This document shows, one piece after another, positions 35,301 through 47,225 of a stretch of DNA of 64,000 nt. Where the stretch lies: the NCBI GenBank assembly GCA_027625915.1, contig JANTQA010000047.1:16492001-16556000 (forward strand), written 5' to 3'. Source of the stretch: Anaeramoeba flamelloides (taxonomy: Eukaryota > Metamonada > Anaeramoebidae). Below the pieces are notes generated by a model, which worked only from the letters and a program-made list of their open reading frames with translations, did no database searches and was not told the DNA's origin. Positions within the stretch are counted from its first letter, which is position 1. Every line of letters starts with the position of its first letter. Position numbers and translations under genes: made by a program.

Positions 35301-37023
35301 AAAATTTATTGATAATTATAATTATAATAATTTTTGGGAGAATATAAATATTACTAATTTTATTTTTAAAATTCTGTCGTTTTTTAATTACAAAAATTTA
35401 AATTTGCAAGAAAAATGGTGTAAAGAAGCTTTCGAATGGGGGACGACTGAATGTCATGAAATGAAATCAATTAAAAATTTTATATCAATTACTACAAGAT
35501 CGTTATTTATTTTTAGAATATTATTCAACGTTATCAGTACAGAAATGGTTCAAAAAATGATAGATTCCTATTTTATCTATTATTTATCTGCTTCAGAAGA
35601 AAGTTTAGATATAAAGTCTCAATATTTTACTTTAAAAATTGAAATCTTAAAAACCTTGGAATCAATTATTAAAAAAAAGGCAATGGAAATCAAAAAAAAT
35701 ACAAACAATATAAACAAGAGAAGTAATAAAAATGATAATAATGAAGGTAATGGAAATCAAGATAATAACAATGATAATGATAATAATAATAATAACAACA
35801 ACAACAATAATAATAATACCACCACTACCACTACCACTACTACTAATGATGATAAAGATGATTTAGATTTAATAAATTATTACCCAATTTTTTGGACAGT
35901 TATACCCACTTTATTATCAATTAATTTAAATTCTAGTCATTATTGTTTAAAAATTATTAAACATTTTTTGACTGATATTATAAATGATAATACTAATTTA
36001 ATAAATCAATTATTATTAAATAAGCCAAAAGATTGGGAAAATAGTAATCTTGGATTATTTTCTTTAATATCACCATTTGTAATGTATTCAAAAACTTGTA
36101 AAATTTCTGTTTTTTTGATTTTTAAATTACTTTTAAATAAGAATTTAGAATTATTAATAACAAAAGATATTCAAGAAATAATTTTTTATTCAATAATATA
36201 TATATTTCCCTTTTTTTCCAAAAGAATTGAAAGAAATAATAATGATAATGATGATAATGATAATAATAATCATAATCATAATAATAATAATAATGGCAGT
36301 ATAAAATGTAATGATGGGGCTAATAAAAAGGGAAATGATAAAGAAGATAACACCGATTATTTATTAAATGAATTAAATTATCATTACATTTCCAAAAAAA
36401 TTTCTATATTAGCAAAAGAAAATGGATACAAAAATATTAGTGGAATTTTTAATCAATACTCCAAAGGGAAATTCATCAAAAAAGAATTATTTATTTCTAT
36501 TTTAAAATCAGCAATTATTAAAGATTTTTTCCCAAGATATACGATTAAAATTATAAATACCTTATTAAAATATTTTATTTATGGACCAAACGAAATAAAG
36601 AACGAGATATTATTAATATTAATAGAAATTCTAAAAGAAATAGATCTTTCTTTAAAAAAAAATTATGGTGTGAAAAAACATTTATTAAATAAATTAATCC
36701 AATTTTCCACTTTTGATCAATATCAAGAAAATATTTCGAATTTATTAAAATCTTCCATCATGAAGGCAGATTTATCCTTAATTAAATTTAAAGAATTCGA
36801 ATACAAATATTTCAATAATAAAGAAAACAACGAAAGCAAACATCTAAATAAAAACAATAAAAGAAAAAAAAGAAAAAACGCAAAGCATAATATTAAATAT
36901 TATTATTTAACAAATGCAAATTCAAATTTAATTTCTAATTTAAAAATAAAAAAACACAAAAATCAAAAAGATTCTTTATTTATTGAAAATAATTTAATAT
37001 TTTTCAATCAAAATTTCACACAA

Positions 37024-37077
<54 letters not shown>

Positions 37078-38622
37078 GACGACGATGAAGCTTACAAACA
37101 AGAATGTATTGATGATAATATTATTAGATTATTATCAAAGTTGATATTAAAATTCCCTAGCAATAGAAAGAAATCTTATTTAATCTTAAAAAATTTCCAT
37201 TCAACAGAAAAAGATTTTGCAAGTACAATGGCATTATCCCAATTAACTAATCGCTCGAATTCGGGAATAACTAGAGAAAATGATTCCCAATATTCTGACA
37301 TGAGCTTTTTAAATACACCCTTCAATTCAACAGATTTTTCAACAGCTAGCGGCGAATCAGATTTAAAATTCATTCGAAACAATATTCCAAATAGGCCAAA
37401 CAGAAAGTTTATTCATAAAAACCTTGAATCGGTTGATCTGTCGTACTATAATAAAAGAAATAAAAACAAAACCTATGGCTTTACGAAAAAGCATTCATAT
37501 AGTATTTATTCCTTTTCTTCGGATTTTGAAAGTTATTTGAATAATTCCACCTTCGATGACTATAAAGAGCTTACTGATGAAACGCTGATCGAAAGCGATG
37601 ATAACCAGATGTCCATTAAGAAAGAAAATGTGAACAGCAACATCGATAGCCCAAACAAGGATAAGTACCATGACAATAACATTGACAGTGGCACTGGGAG
37701 TAATAGCGGCAGCGGCAGCGGCAGTGGTAGTAATGTGAACAATAGTAATAGCAATAGCAATACGAATAATAACAAGGGCGATGAAAATATTAAAAATACG
37801 AATAATCAAAATCTCATGAACGAAAGCAGCATTTTATTGAATACAAAAAAAGCAGATCTCAATAACGGGCCACTTTCATTAAAAGACCTCCAATTAGAAA
37901 TTAAAAGACAAGTTAGGGCGTGGGGAAGAGCAAAAAGAAAAAAGAGGTTCTCAAACAAATTACTAATTTCTGAAGTATTTAGGCAGAGCTATTCATTATA
38001 TAAAGCATTTATTAACGAATACAAATTTATTTTCCAAAAGGCGAAATCCTTGATCCAAAGCGAATACCTCAAGTTTATACTTAAGGAATATTCCTTAAAT
38101 ATCATTTTATTCGAAAACCAGATCTTTTCATCGCAAATACAAAATAATGAAGAACATTTCTATTTACAAATCAAAGAAAAGGTTCTTACATTAAAAGAAA
38201 ATTCGCCCAAACAATTTGAAAGGATATTTGCCAATTATCAAAAAATTATTGAAACTACAGACAAAAACAGAATTACCTATTTGGAGAAAAAAAGAGCAAC
38301 AGCAGATTCGCAACAATACCTACAAGATATTTTGAACAACCAGAATCAAGATAACGAGAACAATACAATTAAGTTTTCCCAAAAGAATTACGAAATGGCT
38401 GAAAATCAAATATGTACCACAATTTCACAACAGCAAATTTTTTTAATCAATTTTTTGTTGCCAATTATTGACATCGCCAAACTAATCGACCAAATTATTT
38501 CCATATTTAATAAACAAGTGGAAATCAATTCCTTTTTAGATTCTTGTAACAATTTGATTGAAAAAACTAAAAAAATTTCAGAAAAATTAGAAAACAGAGA
38601 AAGAGAATTAAGATTTAAATAA
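29869..38622 (+). CDS. Furry/Mor2/Tao3-family cell-morphogenesis protein, 2917 aa
   Basis: Giant HEAT-like scaffold. Family members bind and activate NDR/LATS kinases with Mob proteins and control cell polarity, actin and microtubules. Order and spacing follow Furry. MKYIKLNLE near residue 80 is followed by a helical run. LDYVMKNIIISSF near 280 corresponds to Furry LDFAMKEIIFDFL. ELLMASIKTISFI near 465 matches the CVAAIPRLL region. TIIPLLESNNKMISNLSIFS near 940 matches the IVPMLRSE block, and RYYYCLLIGKVAEIAF near 1060 the FCKLIGKI block. Inserted between these are low-complexity tracts: Ser/Thr near 325-350, Asn-rich near 800-900, 1760-1790, 1960-1990 and 2385-2400, and Gly/Ser near 2610. 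The C-terminal ~250 residues are helical/coiled coil. The first ATG is at 29869; the frame is open to 29773. The first ~200 residues of a typical Furry N-terminal domain are not present, so the N terminus may be truncated or encoded in an unseen exon. Confidence 0.85.
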
Positions 38623-41600
38623 AAACAAAGAAACAAATGCTTGCTTTTTTTGGTTTGTTTGTTTATTTAATTAATATAATTTGTGTTTTTTTTTTCATAT
38701 TTGTTGATCAAAAAAAAAAATTAAAATTTAAAAAATAAATGAAAAAAATTATTACTTTTTTTCTTTATTTTTATTATTTATTATTTTTTTTTTTTCATTC
38801 GTTCTTCTAAAAATTAATTTTTATTAAACAAATAGATTTATTATTATATATTTATTTGAATAATCTCTTTTTAAAAATTAAAAATATTTTTTTTTAAAAA
38901 TTATAATATTAAATTTTAATAAAACAATAATGTATTTTTTTTTAACTTTTTAAAAAAATTATTTGATTTTTTTTTATTTTTACTTATTTGATCTTTAAAA
39001 TCACAAACTGATTAAATTAGAATTTAAACAGTTGAAATTAGTTTTATTACAGGGATAAAAATGTTCTGAGGAATAATAATTATTTATTTTTATTAAATAA
39101 TATTTTTTTTATTTGACTTTCTAAAGAATATCATTTTGAAGATATATAAACTAATGGGTGCGGAAAAAAAGTTAAATACAATTTTTAATTGGAAAGGTTA
39201 TTGAAAATACAAAATTAGTTCTATAAATAAAAGAAAAAATAAATGATTAAAAACCAAAATGAGGAATTAAAGAGAAAAACAGTTTTCTTTTAAAACTATC
39301 TTTAAAATCTGGATTTTTTTTTTATTATTCTATTAATAAAAATTTGATTAAAAAATTGACTAATTTTGAGATCACAAAAAAAAACTAAATATGTTTTAAT
39401 AAGATGGAAATTTAAATTGTAATTATTAATTTGATTGAAAATAATATATTTAATCATTCTTTGAAATTAATCTATTTTTCTTTGAACTAATATTATCTTT
39501 TTGTTAAAAAAGTTAAAATAGAGTAAAAAAGTCTCAACGCAGTTTTTAATTGGATTACTTAATAGAACCTGTAAATAAATAGTATTATCAATTTATAGAA
39601 GAAAAAACAAATTATTGAAAACAAAATGGAGGATTAAACATACATTTTTTTATAAAAGTATCTTGATATAAGGGTTTTTTTAATTGAATTGATCTACGAT
39701 TAATTATTTGAAGAACAAATAGACTTATTTTGAGATTTCCAAAAATACTAATTGGGTGTTGATTATAAAGGAGATTTGACTTTTTTTTATTGGTATGCTT
39801 GAAAATAATATAATGGTAAATTATTCTCTTGTATTGATTCGTTTCATCTATTAATAGATCTTACTTTTTATTTTCAGTGGAGGGTAAAATTAGAATAGGT
39901 GTTTAACTTTTTTTACCCGTTTCTCTTTGTGTTTTTGCAAATGGTAAACATAAATACAAAATTTTTAACCCTGTTAAAACAATTAAAACAATCTTAATAA
40001 TATAATTCCATTGAAATCTGAAATAATTTCGATTTTTGAAAAAATAGAAAAATCATTTTTTTTTTTTTTGGTTTTTTTTTTTATTTCATTCTTTGAATTA
40101 TGTAAATCTATTTTGTTCAATTAAAAAAATTTCGAATGATTTATATTGAGTTGAATTAGAGTTTTTTGAAAGAAAAACAAAAATACAATTAGTTGGTTAT
40201 CTCTCACTTTATTTTTGATAAATTGTTATTAAGGGTCGAGTCATTATGCTTTAAAAAAAATTATTTTTCTGAAATGTAAAAAAAAATTTTAGTGTATTTT
40301 CAATTTTTACCTTAAAATAATCAATAATTAACCAACATATAAAGTGAGATAGATATCCGAAAATCAACTTTCAAAAAAGAGGGCAATTTTAGAAAAAAAC
40401 CGCCGAAAGAGTGAAACTAAAATTTCCAATTAGAATGATTGTGAAATTTCATTTTGATAACAACTGTACTGATCATGAAGTGTCACTCTTTAGTGTTTTT
40501 TATGATCTCAAAGATTTTGTTATTTTTATTTTTTACTATTCTCAAATAAGTAATATTTTTCTCAAGAATCTTACAAAATCCTTACTTTGTCAAATACAGA
40601 GAGTTAAAATATAACCACAAATTAAACTAAATCAAATTTAATTGATTTTGTAAATTAAAAGAAAACAATTTGCTTTTCATTGAAGAAATTTAACCCTTTA
40701 GAAATTTAAAATAAGAAAAAAGTAATTGTTGTTTTAAAAATTTGATTTTTTGGAAATTGAGAATCTTTTTAAACTATTTTTTTTAATCAATTTTTGCCTT
40801 TTAAACTTTTTTTGACGATAGATTGTTTGACAAATTGAGATTCTCTCAAATTTTTTTTTTTGTTTATTTTGGATTTTTTCAAACAAAAGCCGCGTCATTT
40901 CACAATATTCTTCAGAGGTTTAAATCCACTATTTGAGTGTGGAACAAATCCACCATAAATATTTACACACTGAACAAAATTTAGTCAAATTTTGAACTGT
41001 TTTTTTTTTTTTTTTGTATTCTTTTTATCATTCTTGGTATAATTTTTTTTTTATTTTAATTGGTTTTTATTGGTTTTTTATTGTTTTGCCGATTTTGAAA
41101 TTTATAAATAATTTTTTTTTTTTTTTTTTATTTTGAAAAAAATTTATAAATAATTGTGAGCTGTTCAATTAAAAATATTCCTAATTTAGTATTTCTTCTC
41201 GAATTTTTTCAAACAGATTTATTTTAGCAAAAAATTAAATTTTGGGATTAAATATTTTGAATTCATGCTTTTTTTAGCTCAAAGGGGACTATAGGTAATC
41301 TAGGAATTATATTTTTTTTAAGGGTTTAAATGGATATTAGATAAAAAAAATTATTTTGTAAATGTGTAAAAATGAAATCATTTTTTTAATTTTTTTTTTC
41401 TATCAATTTATTTGTTTCCTTTTTAATTATAGATTCAGTTAAATTAGAAAAAATTCTAATACCAGTATTCCATAATTTCAATTTTTTATTAATTTTCAAT
41501 TTGATCAGAACCTCTAACCTTATTATTGTTTACTTTCTTATGGTTAAATTGGTTCTATTCTCTTAAGTACTACTTTATAGAAACAATTTATTACAATTTT

Positions 41601-42229
41601 TTTATCCAACATAAAATAAAATGTCACCATAGAATGTTGAGACAGTAATAAAAGTTTAATCATTTAACATTTCCAAAAATAGATCAGAAAATCAAAATAA
41701 CATTCTATTATGTTTTTTTAATTTTGATTTTGAGAAAAAAATTTCAAAATTTTTTTTTAACAAGAACCTTAAAGTCCTAAAAATCATCAGACACACATCC
41801 AAAGTAAAAAAGTTCTGTTTTCTTATCATCAGGGAAAATGTTAAAAAAAGTGAAAATTTTGACTTTAAAGTCGCTAGACCCTTAAAGGTAAAACTGATTA
41901 TTTATCTCATTATTTTAACTTTAAATTTTATTTTAGTTCTTGGAAATAAAAGTGAGGAATTATACAATTAGGATAAGTTTATAGCCACACTTAGAAATTT
42001 AACAGGGAACTGGAATAAAAATAAAAAAATTTGTAAAAAAAATATAACAAATTATTCTCAAGTAAGAATTAATTACTTTGAAAGAAAAGAAATAAAGTGT
42101 TTGTGTTTGAATTTAATTGAAACCAGACTTAAGAGTTTAGAATGAAAAGCAATATAGGTTTTCATTTTTTAATTTTTTCTTTTTCTTGTTCTTGTTGCAA
42201 AATAAAAATAAAAAAAAAAATACTGTTCA
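38623..42229. other. 3.6-kb intergenic stretch
   Basis: No gene that I can support. A plus-strand frame at 40393-40614, just after a TTTTAG acceptor-like site, contains FPIRMIVKFHFDNNCTD and has codon-like composition for about 40 codons before becoming Phe/Ile-rich; no family is recognised. The phrase near 40920-40955 (TTTGAGTGTGGAACAAATCC) resembles 59848-59866 (TTGAGTATGGAACAAATCC), a short dispersed repeat. T runs are frequent. Confidence 0.4.
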
Positions 42230-43648
42230 ATGAGTAGAGTTAACAAACCATTACCTACAAAACGAAACATACCAAAACCTACTTCACGAACAGGAAATAA
42301 GCCGACACCAATCAAACGTACAGGTAACAAGCCAAAGCCCATTCCTCGAAAGGGAAATAAGCCAACACCTCTTCCGAGGATGGGCAACAAACCAAAGCCT
42401 AAACCAATCCAAAGAATAAACAAACCAAATCAAACGAATAACTTGAATGTCCAAAATGAGAAAACAGGAACGAATTCAAATAAAAAACCACCAATTCCCA
42501 AAAGAAGAACAAAATTAAACATCCCAGAGTCAACTAACAAACCAAAAGTGATTCCAAAAAAAATTAACAACCAACCCAACACAAACCAAAGCACAAACAC
42601 AAACACAAACACAGGAAGTACAACAAACTCACCAACAACGGCTACAAAGGCACCACCCAAAATTATGAAGCGTACGGTCAAATTGGATCAAAAGGATTTA
42701 GAAACAGCAACAACCAACCAAAATAAAGGGAACATTTCAGAAAAGGATAAATATAAAGTTGGGATTCAAAACACCTCCAATGGCGTGCCGCAGCAAGTGG
42801 AAACAAAAGTGGTCAAAGACATTGACTCATTATTTGGCGGCAACAAACCAAAGGAAGAAAGCAAATCGAAATGGAAGCTCAGGAAGAGCCATAAAAATCA
42901 TGACGAAAAAGAAAAAAAAGTGAAAGCAAAAGACAAGTATAAAGACAAAGAAAAAGATGGGAAGAAGAAGTTAAAACAGCTCTTTAAGAAAGGGAAAAAA
43001 AACAAGCAAAAAGAAGTCCCAAATATTGAAGAAACGAGGATCTTTGGCGTTCCATTGCAAGTGGCAATCGAAAGAGAAGGGAGAAACGAATCCTCACCGC
43101 CCTCAATTGTTGAAAAGTCGATCATGTATCTAGAAGAGCACGGTCTTGATCAGGAGGGTATTTACAGGTTAAGTGGATCCATGCTCCAAATGGGTGAGCT
43201 CAAGGAGAAATTTAATCGTGGCGAAAAGGTCAATCTTGAAACTGTGCGTGACGAAAACACCGTTGGATCTTTAATAAAGCTCTACTTTAGGGAATTGCCC
43301 GAGCCGATTCTGACAGAGAAGTACACACCACGATTGCCAAAATTGTCAAAATTAGATCAGGAAACCCAAAAAAAGAGACTGATCCACGTATACAATAATA
43401 TACCCGAAGTCAACCGCGCAGTATTAAGATGGCTATTCCCCCATCTGTACCGTGTTTCTTTACAGGCAGAAACAAATAAAATGACACCCCAGAATCTTGC
43501 AATCGTTTTTGCGCCCACTTTGCATATCCCTTTGACTTTGATGGTCTTTATGATCAATAATTGGATGGATATCTTGTGCGACGATGAAAACGAAAGAATA
43601 CAAAAAGAAAAAAGAAAATTAGAAGGCTTGGAACCAGATTGGATTTAA
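42230..43648 (+). CDS. RhoGAP-domain protein with basic Pro-rich repeats, 472 aa
   Basis: The C-terminal RhoGAP domain starts at IFGVPLQVAIER (residue 271). GIYRLSGS carries the catalytic arginine finger (R313), KLYFRELPEPIL lies near 347 and KMTPQNLAIVFAPTL near 415, so the key residues are intact and the protein should stimulate GTP hydrolysis by Rho/Rac-type GTPases. The N terminus has four exact 10-residue repeats starting at R20, R30, R40 and R50 (R-x-G-N-K-P-x-P-x-x), a positively charged, proline-rich tail that could bind SH3 domains or acidic phospholipids. Residues 60-150 are Thr/Asn/Pro-rich, and a Lys-rich stretch (about 215-262) precedes the GAP. There is no BAR, PH or membrane segment. 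Single exon; ATG after an A-rich leader. The direct target GTPase cannot be inferred. Confidence 0.9.
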   Translation: MSRVNKPLPTKRNIPKPTSRTGNKPTPIKRTGNKPKPIPRKGNKPTPLPRMGNKPKPKPIQRINKPNQTNNLNVQNEKTGTNSNKKPPIPKRRTKLNIPESTNKPKVIPKKINNQPNTNQSTNTNTNTGSTTNSPTTATKAPPKIMKRTVKLDQKDLETATTNQNKGNISEKDKYKVGIQNTSNGVPQQVETKVVKDIDSLFGGNKPKEESKSKWKLRKSHKNHDEKEKKVKAKDKYKDKEKDGKKKLKQLFKKGKKNKQKEVPNIEETRIFGVPLQVAIEREGRNESSPPSIVEKSIMYLEEHGLDQEGIYRLSGSMLQMGELKEKFNRGEKVNLETVRDENTVGSLIKLYFRELPEPILTEKYTPRLPKLSKLDQETQKKRLIHVYNNIPEVNRAVLRWLFPHLYRVSLQAETNKMTPQNLAIVFAPTLHIPLTLMVFMINNWMDILCDDENERIQKEKRKLEGLEPDWI

Positions 43649-44671
43649 GATTCATCAACAAATTCTCCTTTCAAAATAAATACATTACAAAAACAAATAA
43701 TGTATTGAAAAAAAAATAAAATTAATCATTTTATTTTTTTTTTTATTTTTTATTTTTTATTTTTTATTTTTTATTTTTTATTTTTGATTTTTATTTTTGG
43801 TTTTATAATTAATTCATCATAAATAATTTTAAATTGAAAAATCCATGTTTTTATTTTTTATATATTATTTTTTCATTTCCTTTTCAACATCAAAAAGTAA
43901 AACAAAACAAATTGGTAATATAAATCATAATTGGTAAGGGTTGGTTTGTTATATCTTTACACGCTATTTCATTTTTTTAAAATAAAGAAATTCTCTAAAT
44001 TTGAATATAATCTTTTTATATGTATATATATCACTCAGTATCTCAAATAAATGAATTGTCTTTAAGGAAAACATTTTGTTGAATTGTATTAAAAGGAACG
44101 AAAGAGATAGAATTTATAAATATATATAAACCATTTTTCAGTAAAAGTACCAAGTTATAATGGGTGAATTACATGTTTTAAAAGGGTTTGAACTAATATT
44201 AGAAGAAAAATTTTTAACCCGGAAATTCCAAAATTTAAAGTAATTTTTAAACATTTTTACAACTTTTTGTCTTTTTTTTTTTAATTTTTTTTATTGCACC
44301 AAATTAATTTGCAATTTTTTTTTTTTATTGCTAGATCGATAGTCACTTGGGAAAAATGTGTTATTTCAATGTTATTGAGAAAGTAAAAATTATTGGAGAG
44401 AAATCATTTTGATTTCTACTTAAATTTTATTAGGATCTTCGAGAGGTGATCAAAATGAAATTTGTTTTTTATCTCAATAGGATTTCATTAAGAATTTGAG
44501 TTTTCCTAGTTTTAAGAAAAGCCATTGATTTATTAGTTTTTTTTCAGGCAGGTATCAACTATTCTTTGATTTTTATTATTCTACTCCATTTTTATTTAAT
44601 CTTCAGAGGTCAATAAGAAATATTTGATATTTGAAAAAAATGTTGAAGTAACTTTGGTTGAAACAATGTTA
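43649..44671. repeat. Intergenic with (TTTTTAT)n microsatellite
   Basis: About 43733-43800 is a tandem array of TTTTTAT units immediately after the RhoGAP gene. The rest is A/T-rich with no gene seen. It may include the 3' untranslated region and polyadenylation site of the RhoGAP transcript. Confidence 0.6.
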
Positions 44672-45222
44672 TATTTAAACCCCATTCCAAAAATTTGGAC
44701 ACACACAAAATCAAAAATAGGCAAAATAAAACTCAATTTATTATATTTTTTCCAAATGTAATATAAAAACACATTTAAGTAACAGATTATTAATGTTTTA
44801 ATAATTAATCATTTTAATCTAAATAAAAGAAAAAAATAAAAAACTCAAAAAAAAAAATCAGTCTCCAAAATAATGAAACGAGACTAGAACAAAAAATGTA
44901 TTGGTAAATTCGTTGAAATTTCACCAACAATTGTTGATCGATCAAATTATAATTTATCATCGACTCATTGTATATGATTTTCCAATTTAATAAACTCAAA
45001 ACTAACCTTCTATCAACCATCGAAAAAAAATTCCAGATCTAATGAAATATATTTCCTAACTACAAAAAAGGAAATGAAAACAAAACAAAAAAGACAGAAA
45101 AATGAAATAGTTTGTATTTTTATAAAATCAAAATTTTTTCCAAATTGAATTTAAAGGTAGTATTGCTATTCTTTCTACTGTTTAAACTCTGTCCAAAATT
45201 TTGGAATATAGTTTATATTTAT
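44672..45222. mobile_element. Possible Tc1-like remnant with ~30-bp terminal inverted repeats
   Basis: The left end ATTCCAAAAATTTGGACACA is mirrored by the right end CTGTCCAAAATTTTGGAATA, each preceded or followed by TTTAAAC on the outer/inner side. The element body is ~550 bp and does not form an extended foldback. A 68-codon minus-strand frame (44814-45020, MVDRRLVLSLLNWK..) lies inside but matches no transposase motif I recognise. The same CCAAAATTTTGG core occurs in the dispersed repeats at ~205 and ~45547. Confidence 0.4.
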
Positions 45223-45469
45223 ATCTATTCGCATTTTTTTATAATATTTAATTATATAGGAGTCTAAAATGAAGTAGTAAACAACAATTTACAAATTTTA
45301 ATACATTCATCTTATTTATATTAACCACACTTAATAACGTTTCATTCGATTTGAATATAAACTACAATTTTAAAATTTTAACAAACCAAAATTTAATTTT
45401 TGAAAAAAAAATCTGATATAATGAATTCTTAAGGAAATATTAGATTAGACACATTCACTAATTGGGATA

Positions 45470-45840
45470 TTAATAATTGTTAATAATTACGATACCCATA
45501 AAATAAAAACGAATAATTAACAATCTAAATAAGCTAATGGTTTGTTCAAAATTTTGGAGAGAGCAGAAATAGAAAAGATTATATTGGCCAATGGTATGAT
45601 ATTCTTTTCACAATATTTTAATAGATAAGAAAATGTAATACCAACAACTATTTTTAGAGAAGCCTTTTATATAAAAGTGACTTTAAATTAATATCAATCA
45701 ACTGACTGAAATTTTAATTGAACATATAGGATTTTTTAATCAAAAAAACAAAAAATGAAAACAAAAAATTAAAAAGAGGAAAAAATGATTTAAATAAATT
45801 TGTAAAAAAAAAATTATTTTCAAACAAAAAATCAAATTCT
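45470..45840. repeat. Dispersed repeat, partner at 130-480
   Basis: Shares with 130-480, in the same order, TTGTT.ATAATTA, ATAAAATAAA, GTTTGTTCAAAATTTTGGA (GTTTGTTAAAAATTTTGGA in the partner), TATATTGG, AATATCAAT and an A/C-rich segment leading to ATG codons. Probably the 5' part of a decayed element. Confidence 0.45.
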
Positions 45841-46820
45841 TATGTTATGAATCTTTTAAGGGGGTAAGTGCTTTTTGCCATTATGAAGTACGATTGTTTA
45901 TTCGAAACGGAATTATTAAAATAATTTCTTTCACTAAATATATTAATATTTTAATTTATACTAAGAGTGGACTATTTGTTAGTAAAATATATTTAGATAC
46001 CAACTCAAAAATGGAAAAATTGATCAAATGATAAAAAAATAATAAAATAATTTAAGAATTAATCATATAAGAACAATTTGACACAATTACTTCTTCTATA
46101 ATCCGTTTTTCTCTTTAATCTTCCTTAAAAAATTTTAGTTTGGAAAATTTTTGATGAATAAATTACTTCCAATTCCTCAACAAAATTCCCAAAATGGATT
46201 TACAAATCCTATTTTCATTTAATTCTTCTAATTATAGATTTTTTCTAGGGTAAATGATATTTTTTGGATTCTTCTTCAGAAAAAAATATTTATTGGATGT
46301 TTTTGATTGATGTGATAATTATTTATTTTCGATTAAAAATGAAAACTCAAAATAATTCTGATCTGATTGAATTTTTTCTTGAATTTTTTTTTTTTTTGAA
46401 TAATAATATATATTATTAATGTGTTTAGAGATAATAACCAATATTAATTAATTAATAAAAATATATTGGAATCATTTTATTTTTTAAAAAATATAGGAAA
46501 AAAGAATAAAATAATAATTAAAAAGTTACTAATATTTTGAAATATATTGATATTACAATTAGCTTCAGTAAAAAGGAAGTAAAACTCATTAATCTTTTTC
46601 TTTTTTATATCGCATTTTGAATAAATCTTTGAAATTAAAAAAATGAAAAAAAAGTTACTTTTGGGTGTAAGAATTATGAATTTATAAGAGACTGTAATAC
46701 TAATATTTTCGTTTCTATTTTAAGATTTGGAAATTACATAAAAAAGAAATTTATAAAAATAAAAATTTTTAATAGTGATCATAAATAAAAAATTTAATAA
46801 TTTTATTCTACTATAATATT
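45841..46820. repeat. Intergenic containing two dispersed repeats
   Basis: 46170-46385 is the partner of 26440-26645. From about 46620 the sequence is collinear with 52790-53080 (GTTACTTTTG, TTTCTATTTTAAGATT/TTTCTATTTTTAGATT, AATAATGATCAT-type block, TTTATTCT.C.ATAA). No gene. Confidence 0.45.
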
Positions 46821-46822
46821 TT

Positions 46823-47225
46823 TAGATAAATTTTTTGATCAATTTAAATCATGTAACAGAAATACGGTTTACTATCATTTTAAAACATACTTCAGTTTTA
46901 AACGGATCTGTCATTACTTTATTCTTGTCAGATAATCTTTTTGAAACTTCTGCTAGAGAAATTATCAAATCAATTTCGTAAGGTGAATTACAAACATTTG
47001 AAAAAAGTTTAGTCTTATCAAAAATTTTTCAAAAGTTATCTATTTTAAAAATGGAAGAGATCAGTGATTAAATTTGAGAGAGCCGTTGAAGTGATAAGAA
47101 ATGCACTTTTTGTATTAAAATCACCACACTTTATTCAAATTGAAAACTTTATAAAAGTTTTTGCAAATTCCTCACTTTTATTAAATCGTCTGTTCTTTCA
47201 TTATTTCAAGATCAAGGCACAATGA
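46823..47225 (+). pseudogene. Coding-like remnant with one stop and one frame change
   Basis: A frame open from 46823 reads through SVITLFLSDNLFETSAREII, meets a TAA near 46980, continues in the same frame (GELQTFEKSLVLSKIFQKLS) to a stop at 47069-47071, and is then taken up in another frame (47049-47222) with FERAVEVIRNALFVLKSPHF and a TGA. Helix-forming, protein-like composition over ~130 codons is unusual for this A/T-rich background. The left part lies in a dispersed repeat shared with 52990-53100, where the frame is more damaged. I do not recognise the family. Chance cannot be excluded. Confidence 0.3.
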
